A stretch of 64,000 nt of DNA from Prostheceraeus crozeri. Its lineage: Eukaryota; Platyhelminthes; Polycladida; Euryleptidae. Positions 63,386-64,000 of the stretch are shown piece by piece. The notes beneath the pieces are model-generated. The model saw nothing but the letters and a program-made list of their open reading frames with translations, was not told where the DNA came from and ran no database searches. Where the stretch lies: NCBI GenBank assembly GCA_907163375.1, contig CAJQUW010015346.1, positions 62,001 through 126,000 of the forward strand, read 5' to 3'. Position 1 is the first letter of the stretch. Each line of letters starts with the position of its first letter. The translations under genes and the position numbers were made by a program.

Positions 63386-63941
63386 GTGCTTTTTACAATG
63401 CATCACAAGAAAGAGCTTCATCCCGAAAACAAAGCCAAGACCGAAATTCAGGTTGAATACAATCGGACGAAAGCAGGGGTAGATTGTGGATCAGATGGCG
63501 AAGAAATACAGCGTTCGATTCGCAACTCGATGGCCTTTCATCCATTTTCAAAATATGCTGGACATCAGTGGGATAAACAGTGAGACAATTTTCAACATCA
63601 CCCATCCCGATTGGACAACTGAACGAAAGAAGCACCGCCGTCGTCTGTTCCTGTTGCAGCTGGTCCGCGAACTCGCCTTGCCATTCATCTTCAGAAGACT
63701 GCAGAACCCATCAGGTCTGCATGTTACTGTTATGCAGCAGATGAGGCGCATCGCAGGTCAGAACCCTTCACCGCAGACCCAGCCGGACCAAGCCCTCGGA
63801 ACAGCTTTACGTTGTAAAAAATGCAAGCAACAAGGAAAATCAGCACGGCAGGCGAACAAAACTAGCAAAATTTGTCATGGTTGTGCAGTTCCCTGCTGTA
63901 GTTCTCACATTGCGGCTGTCTTGTGCAATGACTGCACATAG
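63386..63941 (+). pseudogene. piggyBac transposase, C-terminal part
   Basis: Two frames: TMHHKKELHPENKAKTEIQV, EYNRTKAGVD, then in the next frame MDQMAKKYSVRFATRWPFIHF and a C-terminal Cys/His region (CKKCKQQG, ICHGCAVPCCSSH, CNDC). These are the last catalytic-domain segment and the C-terminal zinc-binding region of piggyBac transposases. The DDD catalytic residues between 63239 and 63386 are absent, so this is an internal-deletion derivative. Confidence 0.85.
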
Positions 63942-64000
63942 TGTTTGTATTGCTCATTTTTTCCTATTTGATAGTAGAACCACGTTTTGTTTACACGCAT

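Larger units (their letters stand above)
62304..64000 (+). mobile_element. piggyBac-type transposon, internally deleted, running off the window
   Basis: The left end is TTAA (62300-62303) followed by CCCTAGGCGGGCCAAGGG, as in piggyBac elements, with an inner inverted GGTGGT/ACCACC pair. The transposase gene inside lacks its catalytic core. The right end is not in the window. Confidence 0.85.

Noticed and set aside
1-64000. CRISPR arrays, tRNA and rRNA genes
   Set aside because: No array of spaced identical repeats was seen (the tandem arrays are contiguous), and no convincing tRNA A/B boxes with cloverleaf or rRNA core sequence was noticed.

Overview
The window reads as nuclear DNA of an invertebrate animal, probably aquatic; the phylum is not resolved. 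It has an AT-rich background, a spliced secreted-protein gene, a galectin with two carbohydrate domains, and dense animal-type mobile DNA: Tc1, hAT, pogo, piggyBac, Penelope, LINE and a Polinton. Host genes are sparse.

Layout. 1-5730: a hAT-type transposon (1206-5195), itself carrying a Tc1 element (3314-4753), sits inside a THAP-domain coding sequence. 8240-9340: a Penelope-like retroelement 3' piece (reverse transcriptase end plus GIY-YIG endonuclease). 10121-10342: a 57-bp minisatellite. 11481-15879: a two-exon gene for a secreted, charged protein. 20596-20988: a LINE fragment. 21762-22694: a single-exon tandem-repeat galectin on the minus strand. 23948-50820: a Polinton/Maverick of about 26.9 kb with a 6-bp target duplication (CACAAG) and inverted ends starting AGTAGC. 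51072-62300: pogo fragments, MITEs and minisatellites. 62304 to the edge: a piggyBac with an internal deletion.

The Polinton is the centre of interest. Its plus-strand left arm has DNA polymerase B, an ORF that looks like a TATA-binding-protein fold, and an IAP-type RING protein. The minus-strand block has the cysteine protease, major capsid, basic core proteins, a collagen-stalked fibre-like protein, a penton-like protein, chromodomain integrase and packaging ATPase. The right arm has a DEDDh exonuclease, pX-like basic proteins and a zinc-module protein paralogous to the polymerase N-terminus. Several parts are broken (roughly a dozen breaks in all), and a hAT-like insertion carrying a Penelope piece that itself carries a pogo element sits in the integrase.

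Two upstream motif classes are visible in it. TATATAA boxes lie 30-45 bases before the polymerase, exonuclease, 501-residue and right-terminal genes. A different motif, close to ACTAAGTNATG, lies 22-28 bases before the start codons of twelve minus-strand genes, mostly virion-type. Together with the TBP-like ORF this suggests an early/late transcription programme carried by the element, which I offer as the possible undescribed system.
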